Origin: Byssochlamys sp. IMV 00236
Taxonomy: Eukaryota; Ascomycota; Eurotiomycetes; Eurotiales; Thermoascaceae
Assembly (NCBI GenBank): GCA_001931875.2
Contig: MSJH02000842.1
Span: 82,873 to 146,872, forward strand
Length of the DNA stretch: 64,000 bases
Reading direction: 5' to 3'
In this document: piece by piece, positions 12,645-24,300 of the stretch
Layout: every line of letters begins with the position of its first letter
Position numbering within the stretch: position 1 is the stretch's first letter
Position numbers and translations under genes: made by a program
Notes under the pieces: model-generated
What the model was told of the DNA's origin: nothing
The model's database searches: none
What the model saw: only the letters and a program-made list of their open reading frames with translations

Positions 12645-14150
12645 GCCTTATACTTTAGTTCTTTATTAGAGGCTCTTCTAAATATATTAAAGCTATTATT
12701 ATTCTTAGAGTTATTATTAGCGCTAGAGGCATTTGCAAAATTTTTAAGTTTTTTCTTTACTCTTAACTATAAAAGAGAATAATAGCTTTAGTCTTTTAAG
12801 GGGTTTAAGTCTCTTAAGGAAGTTCCTATATTTAGTTCTAGCATTAATTATAAATAAAGCTAGTTAATTATTAATTACTTTTTAAGGGCTTAAAAAGATA
12901 TTTATAAAGGTATTAGACCTTATTAATTATTATAAGCCTTAAAAAGATAGGTCTTAAACTAGCAGTCTAGGGGAAATAAAATATTATAATTCTTTTACTG
13001 CGCTAATTACTACCTTATACTTATATTTTTAAAGTAAGATTAGATAATTAATTAGCTGCGATATTACTATATTATCCCTAAAAATTTAGAGAAAAGATAG
13101 CGAGGTAATAGTAATATAAAGCTAGGGATTACTTAAGTATAAATAATAATTAATAACCTTGCTATTAATTTATATAATCTGCCTAATATCTAAGGCTTAG
13201 ATATTAATCTAATATTTATTTTAAGGAATATTGCAGGCAATATAAAAGGTATTATAGATTATTTAATTATTAACCTTATTATTATATATAGTAATCTTAA
13301 TAAAAAAGATTAAATATTTGCTATTACTATTAGGGGTTAGGTCTATAACTTAGCCTATAACTTACCTACTGAAAAATAGCGTTGGCGGTATTAATTAAGG
13401 GATTAAATTAGTATACTTTTTAGAGTTAAGATTGCCTTTATAAGGAGAATATAAATTAGCCTTAATTATAATCTTAGGAGGGTTTAGCTTATTCTGCCTT
13501 AATATTAAGATCCCTAATATTATAGCGATAGCATTAATATAAAACTAAATATTACTATTAATATAATAATTAATTATAAAATTAATTATATCTATATAGA
13601 TTAAGTTCTTAAGGAATATATAGTCTTTAACTATTATATAGATATTAAAAATCTAGTTTATAGCTTATAATATAAGCAGATAAATATATAGTAGTATAAT
13701 AATGCCTGTAATAGAGCAATAATTAATATTAATAGAGCTAAATATAATAAAGAATATAATAGAATATAGTATAAAGATAATAAAAAAGACTAATAGTATT
13801 ATAATCTTAAGAGAAAATAATATATATTAGAATAAAATAATAGCAGGTAAAATATCTCTTATATATAGTAATTAGTAAGTATAATCTTAGAGAGTTATAA
13901 TCTTAAGCTATAATTTTAATTTTAAGCGCTATAATTTTAATAGTATAGCCTTATACTCCTTATTATTTTATATTAATAATAAGGCCCTAATATCTTTTTT
14001 ATAGCAGTATTATTTAATTTAATAAAGTCTAATTCTATTAAATTTAATAGCGCAGTCCTTATTAAGGGTAATAAATCTAAGGCTAAAAAATATAGCTAAT
14101 AATAGATTTAACTATATAATAGAGAAGTACTAAAAAATCTTTAGATAGAC
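12645..14150 (-). mobile_element. Helitron segment downstream of the helicase
   Basis: It lies between the helicase C-terminus and the right-hand duplication of copy B. On the Helitron strand I see no recognisable domain. On the opposite strand a coherent coding-like frame runs through 13141-13840 and is listed separately. The segment continues at 1416 beyond copy B, so the Helitron carries about 2.1 kb after its helicase. That is longer than a typical 3' non-coding tail and leaves room for a second gene. Confidence 0.5.
13141..13840 (+). pseudogene. Unidentified coding-like relic antisense to the Helitron
   Basis: A single + frame of about 230 codons (frame of the GCT at 13160) is interrupted only by TAA/TAG codons that sit where Gln codons would be natural. 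It keeps several non-degenerate words, among them residues like NLPTEK-RWRY around 13360-13395, KIAFIRRI around 13430-13450, and DPQYY-like words near 13508. The C-terminal part (about 13670-13830) is rich in Asn, Tyr, Lys and Arg. I do not recognise the family. It may be a second Helitron gene, a captured host gene or a fragment of another element. The opposite strand has more scattered stops and no recognisable motif. Coding status is inference. Confidence 0.35.
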
Positions 14151-15845
14151 TTTATTTATAATAACTTAAGCTTTATTATTTAGAAAAAAGAGTACTAATA
14201 AATTCTAAGCTTAAGTTATTTATAATAGAGTAATATAAAACTAATTATAGATAAAGATAAGGATATATAAATTAATCCTAATATATTAAAAAAACTATCT
14301 TTAAGACTTATTAATAGTTATAGCAAATGCTAAGTATATAGAGAACTAAAGATAATATAATATAAAGTAGAACTCCTTTAGAGCAGTTATTAGCTTTATT
14401 AAAAAATAAGGTAAGTCTTCTTATTAAATTTACTACTATTAAGCTAAATCTTAAGATAATAAATAATTATATATAGTAGGGTTAAGCAGGTATTATTATA
14501 GAGTCCTTTTAGGGAATTTATATTATATATTAGAATAAAAGAAGTCTCTATCTTTATTTATAGCTTATCTAAAGAGATCTTTAAGGAGATAATATTATAA
14601 AGGGTTTTAATACTAATCTTTTTATTAGGGAGATTATTATTAAGATTATAAGTATCTATAGAATATAATATAATTATATCCTTAGGGAATTAAGCTAATA
14701 AATAAGCATTAATAGATTTAATATCTATATTCTAAGAGGTTAAGATAGCATAGCTATAGAAGAAATCTAGATTTTAAGAGATAGTCTATAAGTAATCTAG
14801 TAAGTAGATATAATTAATAAATTTATCTATATTAATAGTCTAGTAAATAAAGAATAGTAGTAAGATATTATTAATAAACTGGGGCTTATAATTAAGCTAA
14901 GATAATTACTTAACTAACTAATAATTTTTAGGGTTAGTTATCTTTAGCTATATATTCTCTATAAATAATAATACCTGGGACTAATTAAAGATCTAGCTAT
15001 ATTAAAGATTTATTCTTATAATCTCTATCTAATTATTATAGGGAATAATAGGTAGAATTTATTAGAAGTTACCCTTTAAGATAATTAGAATATTACTAAA
15101 AGGCTTCTTATATCTAGGCAGATTATAGTAAAGGTCTTAAAAGGTTTAATTTATAATATTATAAATATAACAGTATATTATAGTTGTCTTATTCTAAATA
15201 ATTAAAAATATTATCTAGATTAACTCTGCTAAATAGGTGCTATAGTTAATAAAATAGGTTAATTATTTATTAATATTAATAAGAATATAAAATTATTTAT
15301 AAGTAATATAATTCCCAGAGAGAAATAATATAGTAATCTCTATTAAGGCAATATATAAAATAATCTTATCTTAAGATTATAGATAGCAATATAATATAAT
15401 ATAAAAAAAGATTTTCCTTATACTTTTAAGGCTATAAAAAAAGAAGTAAGTATTAGTTAAGGTATTTATAATAGCCTTTATAATTATATTAAAAGCCTAA
15501 TATTAGTTCTAATTTAACTATAGGATAAAGATTTTTACCTGTTAAATCTGCTAAATATAATTATAATTAGTCTTATATAAGATCTCTAGATTTAGAGTAG
15601 TCTAGTTTTAATTATTAAAATAGGAAGTTAAAAATCCTATAATATCTTTTTTTCTCCTTTAAGATTATTTATTATAAGGAAGAGGCTATAATTATAATAG
15701 GAAATATAGTCTAGGGTAAAATTATATTATAATTAATTGCGCTTAATCTAATACTAGAGATTATTATAGATATTATTCTTATATTTCTCCTAGAGCCTAT
15801 TAATATTAAAAAGGTCCTTAAAAGTTATAACTATAAAAAGTAACT
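14150..15845 (-). pseudogene. Helitron helicase, C-terminal half (relic)
   Basis: SF1/PIF1-type helicase of the Helitron, continuing from 18893 after removal of Gyp-B. Around 15080-15040 the - strand resembles the helicase segment that reads GDFRQILPVIP in Helitrons (seen as KGNF-QILPIIPY). Further on, at about 14700-14450, it reads like the characteristic C-terminal stretch with SLKGLYNNTCL-type residues (usually RNL-P-GLCNGTRL), and then a segment like LAFAITINKSQ (about 14330-14300), the conserved helicase motif near the C-terminus. The Walker A region should lie near 15800-15500 but I could not read it securely. Stops are TAA/TAG throughout. Confidence 0.72.
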
Positions 15846-15850
15846 GCTAA

Positions 15851-16094
15851 TATTATAGCGCTAACCTAGCACTTATACAGTAAGGAGACGGAGCGGGAAA
15901 TTAACCGGCAGAACTCTTAACTGCTTATACTATTTAAAAGTAGTTAGGAAATAAAAGATCTTATAAATAAAAGAATTAAGATTCTTTCTCTAAATTCTTT
16001 TTTTTTTTCTCTCTCTAGCTTAAAGTTCTCTATTATACTATTTTACTAGATTAAAAGCTTTAATAAATCTAATTTAATCTGCTTAAGCATAATA
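15851..16094 (+). repeat. 5' LTR of Gyp-B
   Basis: It aligns end to end with 18645-18887. The ends form short inverted repeats (TATTAYR... and ...CRTAATA). A pyrimidine run of about 20 bases lies at 15995-16018. Differences from the 3' LTR are almost all transitions. The start could be three bases to the left, because the 3' copy also has TAA before TATTAC. Confidence 0.82.
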
Positions 16095-16099
16095 TTATT

Positions 16100-18290
16100 T
16101 TAAGCTTATTCTATTATCTTATTTATTTTATTTTTATAAGGTTTTTTACTTAAGTATACTTTACTACTTATAAAATCTATCTAATATTAAATATTAGACT
16201 CTAAATTAGGCCTTATTATAGTAAAGCCTACTAATAAATTTAAATACCCCTAGGGTAATCTTAAGGATTATAATATATAGCTTAATTAAGAACTAAAGAA
16301 AAAAACTAATAATTATTATATCTTATTTTATTAAAATAATAAACTAATTAAGCTCTCTTAGGATAAGTTCTAAAAGCTCCTTAAAAAAAACCCTATTAAA
16401 ATCTAGGATATATAGTATTATACTGCTATTATTCTCCTAAAAAAGATTAATAATTTAAAATATATTAAATACCTAAACTAATATAAAATTAAATATAATT
16501 ATAACCTTGCCCGATAAATCTATTAGGAGAAATATTATATAATAAAGGTAGAATAATAAATTGTAGAACTTATCTAAAAATAAAAGAAATATAAAGAGGC
16601 TCTTATTAATATAGCCCTTTATCTTAGATATAAGAGTACCCTAAGACTTAAAGGTAAATAGCCTTAATATTCTATTAAGCTGCCTAACTCTCCCCTTCTT
16701 ATTAATAGAAAAGATCTTAAGTTTAATAATTAGTTATTATAGATTAAAAATAAGCTAAGAATAAATGCTGACTATTATAGAAGTAAATATTTTTATATTA
16801 TATATATTTAAAGCCGCCTGGGTAAAAAGATTATAGCTTATATATCTTTAAGATTCTATAAAAATTTAAACCTCCCTTTTTAGACTACTGAACAAATATT
16901 TAACTATCTCTAAGCTATATTTTATAACTTAAATTAATAATAGATTATAAGATATTAATTTATTAATCTATATATAAAAATATATTAAAAGTATAATAGT
17001 TTCCTTATAGAGTTTATAAGGCTAATAGAAGAAATAGGTATCTACCCTAATAATTACTAACTTAAGATATATAATAAGATTACTCTATTTCTTAGAAGTC
17101 TTATTATTAGCCAGTATTATTAAATTAAGGACTTTAATAATTTTAAAGATATTTATTAAAGCTAGTTAAACTAAGAACTTAAATATAAGAACTTTCTCCT
17201 AGACTTTATCTAACTAACTAGTAATAGTTTATCTATTCTTAAAATTAATACCAGAACCTCTATTGCCGATTATAAGACTTTTATAAAGAAAAAAAAAGTA
17301 CTTTTTTTATAAAGCAAAGGGGTATCTTATTATTAATTGCTTATTTAAGAAAGTAATAATAGATATTAAAAATCTAGAGATTAAGAAGAAGGAGAATAAA
17401 TAGGACTTAGAAAAAGCTAATCTCTAGACTAAGACTCTAACCTAGGGGTTAATAGGGAATTAGCAGAGATTAATCTTAATCGCCTCTTAGATAGTAATTA
17501 CCTTATTAAACCTAGCTTAATTTATAAAAATAGATATAATATTAAGCTCTTTACCCTATTAGATTTTAGAGCAAATAAGCTCTGTTTTTTTAATAGCTTA
17601 TTAGTCCTATTAATTATTTAATTCTTAAATATCTCTTTAAAACCTCTAAGCCGACCTATATTTATTAATAGCTATAATAATAGAACTAAAGAATAAATAG
17701 GCTATATATTTATTATTAACTTAAAGATTAATAAAAGAATCTATTTAAACTTCCTAATACTAGTTACTGACCTAGGTTATTATAATTTAATCCTTAGATA
17801 AAAATAGATAGCTAAAGAGTTTATTCTTTTAAACACTTAAAACTAATAATTAATTTAGCTGTATAATAATCTATAAACTTATTAATTTTAATAAGAGCTA
17901 ATTGCTATAAAGAAGGATCTAATAAGATTACTCTTAAACCCTAAATATTAATAAGATACTAATAGAAGAGACTAATAGATAGAGAAATAGATCTAGATTT
18001 TAAATAAAAGAATTCTCCCTATTACTAGCTGCTATAAACTAAATAAGTTAATATTTAATTAGCTTTAATAAAAATATAATATAAATTAAGAGACTAATCT
18101 AATCTCCTGCCTTTAATAATTATAAAACTATATCCTCCTATAATAAATATAGGGAAAATACTAGATATTATATATATAGAAGTTAAGGGGTTTTAATAAG
18201 TATTATATAAGAAGGATATAAAAGTCTTTATTATTAGCTTATATAAGATTAATAAGATTATTAAATAGAAGTCCCCGATTATATAAGAAG
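16100..18290 (+). pseudogene. Gyp-B gag and downstream relic
   Basis: Degenerate Gag of a gypsy element on the + strand. The frame around 16200-16800 keeps a Lys/Asn/Tyr-rich start, and about 16860-17260 reads like a Gag core with Leu-rich helices separated by RIP stops. Between about 17400 and 18290 I expect the nucleocapsid and protease but could not identify a zinc knuckle or a protease active site. The frame continues into the RT N-terminus at 18290. TGA stops are rare; TAA and TAG dominate. Confidence 0.55.
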
Positions 18291-18640
18291 AATAGGAACT
18301 CTTAAAGCTAATCTATAAATATCTTCCTATAGTCTATAAGGACTTCTTAGATATTTTCTCTAAGTAAGCATTAAACGAATTGCCTCCTTACCGGCCCTAC
18401 GACTACAAGATAGAACTTAAAGGGGAAATCCCCCTAGGATATTAACCTCTCTATAAACAATCGCTGCAAGAGTTACAGACGCTGAAGCTCCGGGATTTTC
18501 ACGACGAATTCCCTAATAAACCCGGGCCGCAAGCTAATCTAGACTATTAGATCAACTGCGCTAATAAAGATCTTAATCTAGAAGACCGATAGGATAATAA
18601 TTATCTTGCCAATTTAGGGACGAATCGGCCTAAATAGGGG
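18290..18640 (+). pseudogene. Gyp-B RT N-terminus fused to polyprotein C-tail
   Basis: In one frame the segment reads like the start of gypsy RT: an acidic stretch, then FSK-ALNELPPYRPYDY (about 18352-18402), the KIEL-GEIPLGY words to about 18440, and LYKQSLQELQTL at 18452-18487. The next residues, LRDFHDEFPNKPGP from about 18489, are not RT but resemble the tail that ends some fungal gypsy polyproteins. The frame runs in register to the polypurine tract, so the deletion was in frame or nearly so. The deletion point is about 18484-18490. This is one of the least RIP-mutated coding pieces in the window. Confidence 0.7.
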
Positions 18641-18667
18641 GTAATATTACGGCGCTGACCCAGCGCC
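18634..18667 (+). other. Polypurine tract and LTR-start hairpin of Gyp-B
   Basis: A purine run (AATAGGGGG, 18633-18641) abuts the 3' LTR. The first LTR bases after TAATATTAC form a perfect 7-bp stem, GGCGCTG-ACC-CAGCGCC (18651-18667). The 5' LTR has the same hairpin with RIP-type mismatches. Confidence 0.6.
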
Positions 18668-18887
18668 TATATAGTAAGGAGATAGAGTAGGAAATTAACC
18701 GGTAGAACCCTTAACCGCCTATACTATTTAGAAGCAGTTAGGAAATAAAGGATTCTATAAATAAAAGAATTAGGATTCCTTCCTTAAATTCTTTTCCTTT
18801 TCTCTCTTTAGCTTAAAGTTCTCTATTATACTGCCTTACTAGATTAGAAGCTTTAATAAATCTGATTTAGTCTGCTTAAGCGTAATA
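18645..18887 (+). repeat. 3' LTR of Gyp-B
   Basis: 243 bp, direct repeat of 15851-16094, less mutated than its partner (retains GGCGCTGACCCAGCGCC and CCTTAACCGCC). Followed directly by the GCTAA duplication. Confidence 0.82.
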
Positions 18888-18892
18888 GCTAA

Positions 18893-20650
18893 AGCTAATA
18901 GTTAATATCTATAAAATATATCTTTTTAAAATATAGCTTCTATTTATCTTTATTTTATAAGATCTTATAGATATAGCAGGCTTTATAAAAGGTTAAGTAG
19001 ATATAACTATTTATTATATAAAGATTCTTAAAGCTTATAGATAATTATATTACTATAAGAAGATAATATAGAAAATATATCTCCCTATAGAATAATAATA
19101 CTTATATTATATAATTAATCTAAAAGGCGCTAGTTATATAATATAATTACTTCTTATTTTTATTGCTCTAGATAAAATAATAAAAGAATTTATAAAATAG
19201 TAATAGTCTAAGATTTAATTATAAAGGCTATAACTAGTATAAGATTATATATTATAATAAAAGCATACTTACCCTTTTATTAATATTATACTTAAAAATA
19301 CTAATAGATATAATATTACCCTCTTTATATAATTAGCAACTTAACTAAAGATAGCCTCTATATTATAAGTTATAGAATAGTTATTTAGGAAATAAATATA
19401 AAGGGCTTATATATTAGGGTTAATCTTATAGGTTAAGAATTTAAATAGATATTATATAGCCTTTAATGCTTTAATATAATAGCTATTAATATAGTCTTAG
19501 ATCTTATTAATACTTATATTTAATTTAATAATAGTATAATTAGGCCCCTTATAGATATATTTATATAGATATTTAATTGCCTTAATATTATTATAGATCT
19601 CTATATTAATATAGGCCTTATACTGCTAGGTTAAGTAAAGGTTATAGGGAATAACTTATTTATTACTAATCTCTAGGAAGTTATTTACTTAGATAGGATC
19701 TCTAATCTTAATATAGGCTATATTCTATTAATAATATTTTAAATAAAAGTTATTAATTAGAGAAGTTTCTTAAGTATTTTAGCATTCTATTAATCTCTTT
19801 TATATAAAATACTTTAAGATTATAATAATTATATAATTAATAAATAAGATTAGTAATTATAAGATTATAGAGATTAAGAGTTTATTATATCTAGGCTTTT
19901 ATTTAAGCAGTAGTTGCAATATTATTAATAATAAGCCTAAGAAATATAATATTAAGAATCTCTATAAAAACTAACTTATTAATATATTTAATAGTTAAAG
20001 ACTTAAAACTACTCTTTATTTAAAGAAGGAAATAAGTATAAGAAATATACTTCTAGTATTTAATTACTTAAATATTACTAATATATTCTCTAAAAATATT
20101 ATCTTTTTATAATTTATTTATAAGCTCTTAGAATTTAAAATAAAAATATTATTATTATCTCTAATAAGTTTAGCCTTAATTTTATCTTAATAAGAGTTAG
20201 TAATAAATATAATAAATAGATAAAACTTTTTAAACTCTTAAACTATAGCTATAAAGTCTTAATAATATTAATATATAAAGTAATTACTATTTATAAAATA
20301 TAATAAAAAGATATATAGTTTATTTATAGCAATAGGATTAATGCCTATAATAATAATAAAGGCTATCTTAATAATATTATACTTTTTAGCCTAAAGTTAT
20401 TTCTAATTTTACTTAAATTAATTTAGCTTATATTATTTTAAAGCTAATTAAAGATTTATAATAAACTGCTAGAATAAATAATTATTATAATATAAAAGAT
20501 TAAAGCTTTTAGTCTATTAAAATATAAAGAAGTAGTAATAAAGTTATAATATTATTTATATTTATTTATGCTCTGCGCCGCTCTAAATAATATCCTTAAG
20601 CTTAAGCCTCTAATACTAGCCCCTGCCATCTAAAAGGAAAAAAAGAATAT
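18893..20650 (-). pseudogene. Helitron Rep and helicase N-terminal half (relic)
   Basis: The - strand from about 20480 reads like the Rep-proximal region of Helitrons: a segment like LLYYNNYLFQQFIIN (usually AGRLFQQFIVDA), then about 20270-20130 one like YQDFIAIVQEFKK-YLFIIFITN (usually the block ending FGKPDLFITFTCNP). From about 19600 it reads KYIYKG-like residues, then YIKALEAIWHLF (19470-19430; usually ARYVSASEACWRLF). About 19010-18960 resembles the TF-AAC-A-GLL stretch before the helicase. The HUH and catalytic Tyr residues could not be read. The frame is broken at 18893 by the Gyp-B insertion and resumes at 15845. Confidence 0.75.
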
Positions 20651-21068
20651 ATTAAAGGGAGATATATAAAGGATATAAATAATAGATAGTAATTAAATAT
20701 TACCTTATATTAACTTAGCGAGTAATAGAGAAATCTTTAAGGGCTACTATAATTTAGTCCTTATCTTTAAATATATTATTTAAATATAATACTAAATCGC
20801 GTTTAAAAATAATATAGGGCATATTATTATTATCTCTAGAGATATTATTATTTTAATTCCTAGAAGAGGTAATATTTAAATTATTATTTTATTTATTTAC
20901 TATTAGCTATTGCGTAAAGGGAGATTTATTAAGATAAAGGCAGATATTATAAAAACTTGCTTAATTATACTCTTTAGCAATATTAGAGATAAAGCCTATT
21001 AACTTTATTTAAGCACTTACTAAATTATAGGGATATTTACTATCTATATTAGGGATTAATTATAACTA

Positions 21069-21363
21069 ATCGGCCCTTTATTAAGACCGCGCGCAGCGCA
21101 GTCTCGCTATCTTAACGCTACCAACTATCTCAATACAAATTTCTGTAAATATCATTATTTTTTAGTTTTTAATTAACTAGATATTATAGAACTAGCATTT
21201 TAGATCTAGTTTCCGATATTTCTTTAAGAATTTAGCATTGTGGTTAATTAGGAGCAATCTGGAAAGATTTAAAACAATGCATTTTTATATAGTATTCGTT
21301 AAAATAGTTAGTAGCGTTGAGATAGCGGGACCGCGCTGCGCGCGGTCTTAACAAAGGGCCGAT
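21069..21363. mobile_element. MITE-2: 295-bp TIR element with TA duplication, little RIP
   Basis: Terminal inverted repeats of about 60 bp begin ATCGGCCCTTTRTTAAGACC at both ends. TA is present on both sides (21067-21068 and 21364-21365), as for Tc1/mariner/pogo elements. The TIRs hold an internal palindrome GACCGCGC-GCA-GCGCGGTC. There is no coding capacity, so it is non-autonomous. Base composition is quite different from the surroundings: CpA, CpG and GC-rich words survive, and the two TIRs differ at only a few transition sites. It lies in the 5' region of the Helitron. Confidence 0.85.
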
Positions 21364-21365
21364 TA

Positions 21366-24300
21366 AGGGGTAAGATATAGATATTATAATCTATAGCTAG
21401 TATAATATTAAAGAATATTATAGGTATATTAAAAAACTTTTTAAAAGAGATTAATTCTGCGTAATAATTAATCTAAGTTCTATATTATTTTAATATATAA
21501 TTAAGATAATAATATATATTACTAATATATTTACTCTATCTTTATAGGATTTAAAAAATAAAGCTATATAAAGGAAAGAGAAGTTCTACTTAAAGGGCTA
21601 ATTTAATAATAGATTATACTCTATAACTAGAAGATCTATTAGTATTATTATAAGGCTAAATACTAATTACTCTTATAAGATAAAGATATAAAGGCTAATA
21701 TTATATTAATAATATAAATATCCTTATAGAATATAATTATATTAAGATTATTAATACTAAAATACTCTCTTAATAATATAAGCAGTTCTTATATAGGCTC
21801 TATATTAATACTTAATATTATACTACTATTCTTATAGTAATAGTTAAAGATTATATAGCCTTAAGTAATCTTATTTTACTAAAATAAGATATAGTAATAT
21901 TAATATATAATATCTATATATTTAAAGTATAGAGATTATATTTAAGTAATAAGAAATAAAAGGTAATAGAGATATTTTTAATTATTATATACCTTATACT
22001 ATTAGTTATATTAGGGGGTCTGCTTTATAAGGCTTATATATAATTATTATAAATATTATAGGCAGAATTCTTAATAAGATAATTCTAATATTATCTGTAT
22101 ATATAGTATAAAGGTTAATATATTAATTATATAGGCTTAAGAGTAGAGAGTAAAAGCCGCTTATAAATACTATAGAATTAATAGTTTAAAGATTAGGATT
22201 AAGATTAAGACTTTTTATACTAATATGCTTAGGCGCGTAAAAAGATCTTATAGTATACTTTTTATACTAGTATATATAATAGATTAAAGGTTATAAAAGT
22301 AGTTTACAGAGAGGATTTAATTAAGAAACTTATTAATTTTAACCTAGATTTATTTAATATTAGGGTTTTTAATATAAGATTTTTTATAAGAATATCTATT
22401 AATAATAGTAAAGGTAATAAAGGCGATTATTTTATTAATACTATATAAAGTACTAGAGAAGATATATAAAGTATTAAAGCTGCTTTAATTTATTAATAAA
22501 AATAGCTAATAGAGGTAAAAGATATAAGTTAAGGTTTTATTATTATAGGGCTTATAGCTAATATATATTATTATTATATATATATAATAATAGATTTATT
22601 TAAGACTTATATATATATTATAACTATAATATATATAATACTTATAATTATTAATTTATCTTAATTCTCCTACTATAAGATAATATTTATAGCTATTATA
22701 TATATATTTAAGAGAAAAAAACTATAATAATTATATTAAATATAATATAAAGATATAGCCTAAGTAAATATAATAAATAATTAGTATATAAGCCTATATA
22801 AAATATATATTAATATACTATAAATGCCTTATATAAGCATTTTAATAAATCTCCCTTAATTATAATCTCTATTATAATCTCTCTAAATATAGATTAATAG
22901 ATTAAAACAATATATAATACTACTAATAATTATTAAAGATAGCCCGGGCAATATTTAAAGCATAATCCTTATTTTAATATTAAGATAAATAGAATAATAA
23001 TATAGTAATATAATAAGATAATAAAATAATTAAAAAATAAGGTAAAATATTAAAACAAGGTAAGATATTATTATATAAAACCTAGAGAATCTTATATTAG
23101 CACTTATAGATAATAAAAAATAGGTTAATATTAGTATTTATAAATAATAGAAAAAGGAGGTAAATAATCTTAAGAGTAATTTAAAAAATTAGACTTAATA
23201 TATTATAAGTAATATTTTACTTCTCTGCTAAAAAGCTTTATATTAATATCTTAATATCTTACCGATATATTTTATTTCTCTAAATCTTATATTATAAATA
23301 GATTATGCTAAAGCATTATAGAAAATATTATAGGTTTATTTATTTAGCCTTTATTAAATATTATTAATATTAAATATTATTAAGTAAAAATAGCTATATT
23401 AATAATTTATATAATAATTTAAGGTAATATCTTAATATAATAAGAGAACTTATTATAAGTTACCTCTACTATTATAGTTAAGGCTTAATAAAGGCTATAT
23501 TAAAAAATATAATTAGTAAAGAGCTAGCTTATATAATAAATATCTCTTTTTTTAAATATAATTAACTACTTACTAATCTTTAACTTATATAGCTTAATAA
23601 TAGTATTAATATATCTTATTTTTAGCCCTTAAATTAAGTAATATTAAAGACTTAAAGAGTAATATTAAAGACTTAAAGATACTTAAGTTATTTAATAAAT
23701 ATTAATAATTATTATAATAAGGTAATATAATTAAAGTAATTAAGAAAGTCTCTCTTTAAAGTATTAAAAAGGTATTATTATAATAAGACTTATTATAATA
23801 ATAGTTCTTAAAGAGTACTTATATTAAGATTTATACTTTTTTTCTCTATATTTAAATTAGCCTCTAATAGTTATATTATAATTAAGACCCAGATTATTAA
23901 TAATAAGATATAGGTATTTATAGATAAAGGTAACTTAAAGATAGTATTAAATATATTATATTAGTTTAAAAAAGAAAGTCTTAAAATAGGCTATAATATC
24001 TGCCTCTAGTAATACTACTATTAATATTATATAAGATATTTTATATTTAATTATAGTTTCCTTTATTATTAGTTAGTAGTTTATACTTAGAAATAAATAG
24101 AAGAATTAAATAGAATAAGAACTTTAACCTAAATATAGTATTATATTATAATATATATATTTTTAATATATAGATATAATAATAGTACTAAGTATAAAAA
24201 AAATTAATATTTATATAAATAATTATTATATATAATTATATTATAATATTATAATAAATAAAAAGGCTTAAAAGTTAATAAGTTTAAAAGTTTTAATATT

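Larger units (their letters stand above)
15851..18887 (+). mobile_element. Gyp-B: 3.0-kb internally deleted Ty3/gypsy derivative
   Basis: Two direct LTRs (about 245 bp) enclose 2.55 kb of interior on the + strand. GCTAA is duplicated exactly at 15846-15850 and 18888-18892. The interior keeps gag and the beginning of RT, then jumps to what looks like the polyprotein C-terminus just before the polypurine tract. Most of RT, RNase H and integrase are therefore missing, and the copy must have depended on proteins supplied in trans. It sits inside the Helitron helicase. The 3' end (18370-18720) is far less RIP-mutated than the gag region. Confidence 0.82.

Noticed and set aside
12641..15845. First read as a + strand gag-pol element
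   Set aside because: Clear Helitron helicase segments read on the - strand at 15080-14300. Only the 13141-13840 relic is kept as a possible + strand frame.
18360..18640. A GC-richer segment that might be a surviving host gene
   Set aside because: It reads as the start of gypsy RT and polyprotein tail in frame with the rest of Gyp-B and is bounded by its LTR.
18642..18667. TAATATTAC next to a GC-rich stem-loop, like the replication origin of geminiviruses
   Set aside because: It is exactly the start of the Gyp-B 3' LTR after a polypurine tract and is repeated in the 5' LTR. In geminiviruses the nonanucleotide sits in the loop, here it is outside the stem, and there is no Rep gene of that type.
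20640..20700. A short ATG-started frame on the - strand with normal-looking residues near 20625
   Set aside because: It lies within the Helitron coding relic and is too short and too close to stops to support a separate gene.
22550..22700. AT-dinucleotide runs resembling a replication origin or matrix attachment site
   Set aside because: The whole region is AT-converted, so such runs are expected and carry no specific signal.
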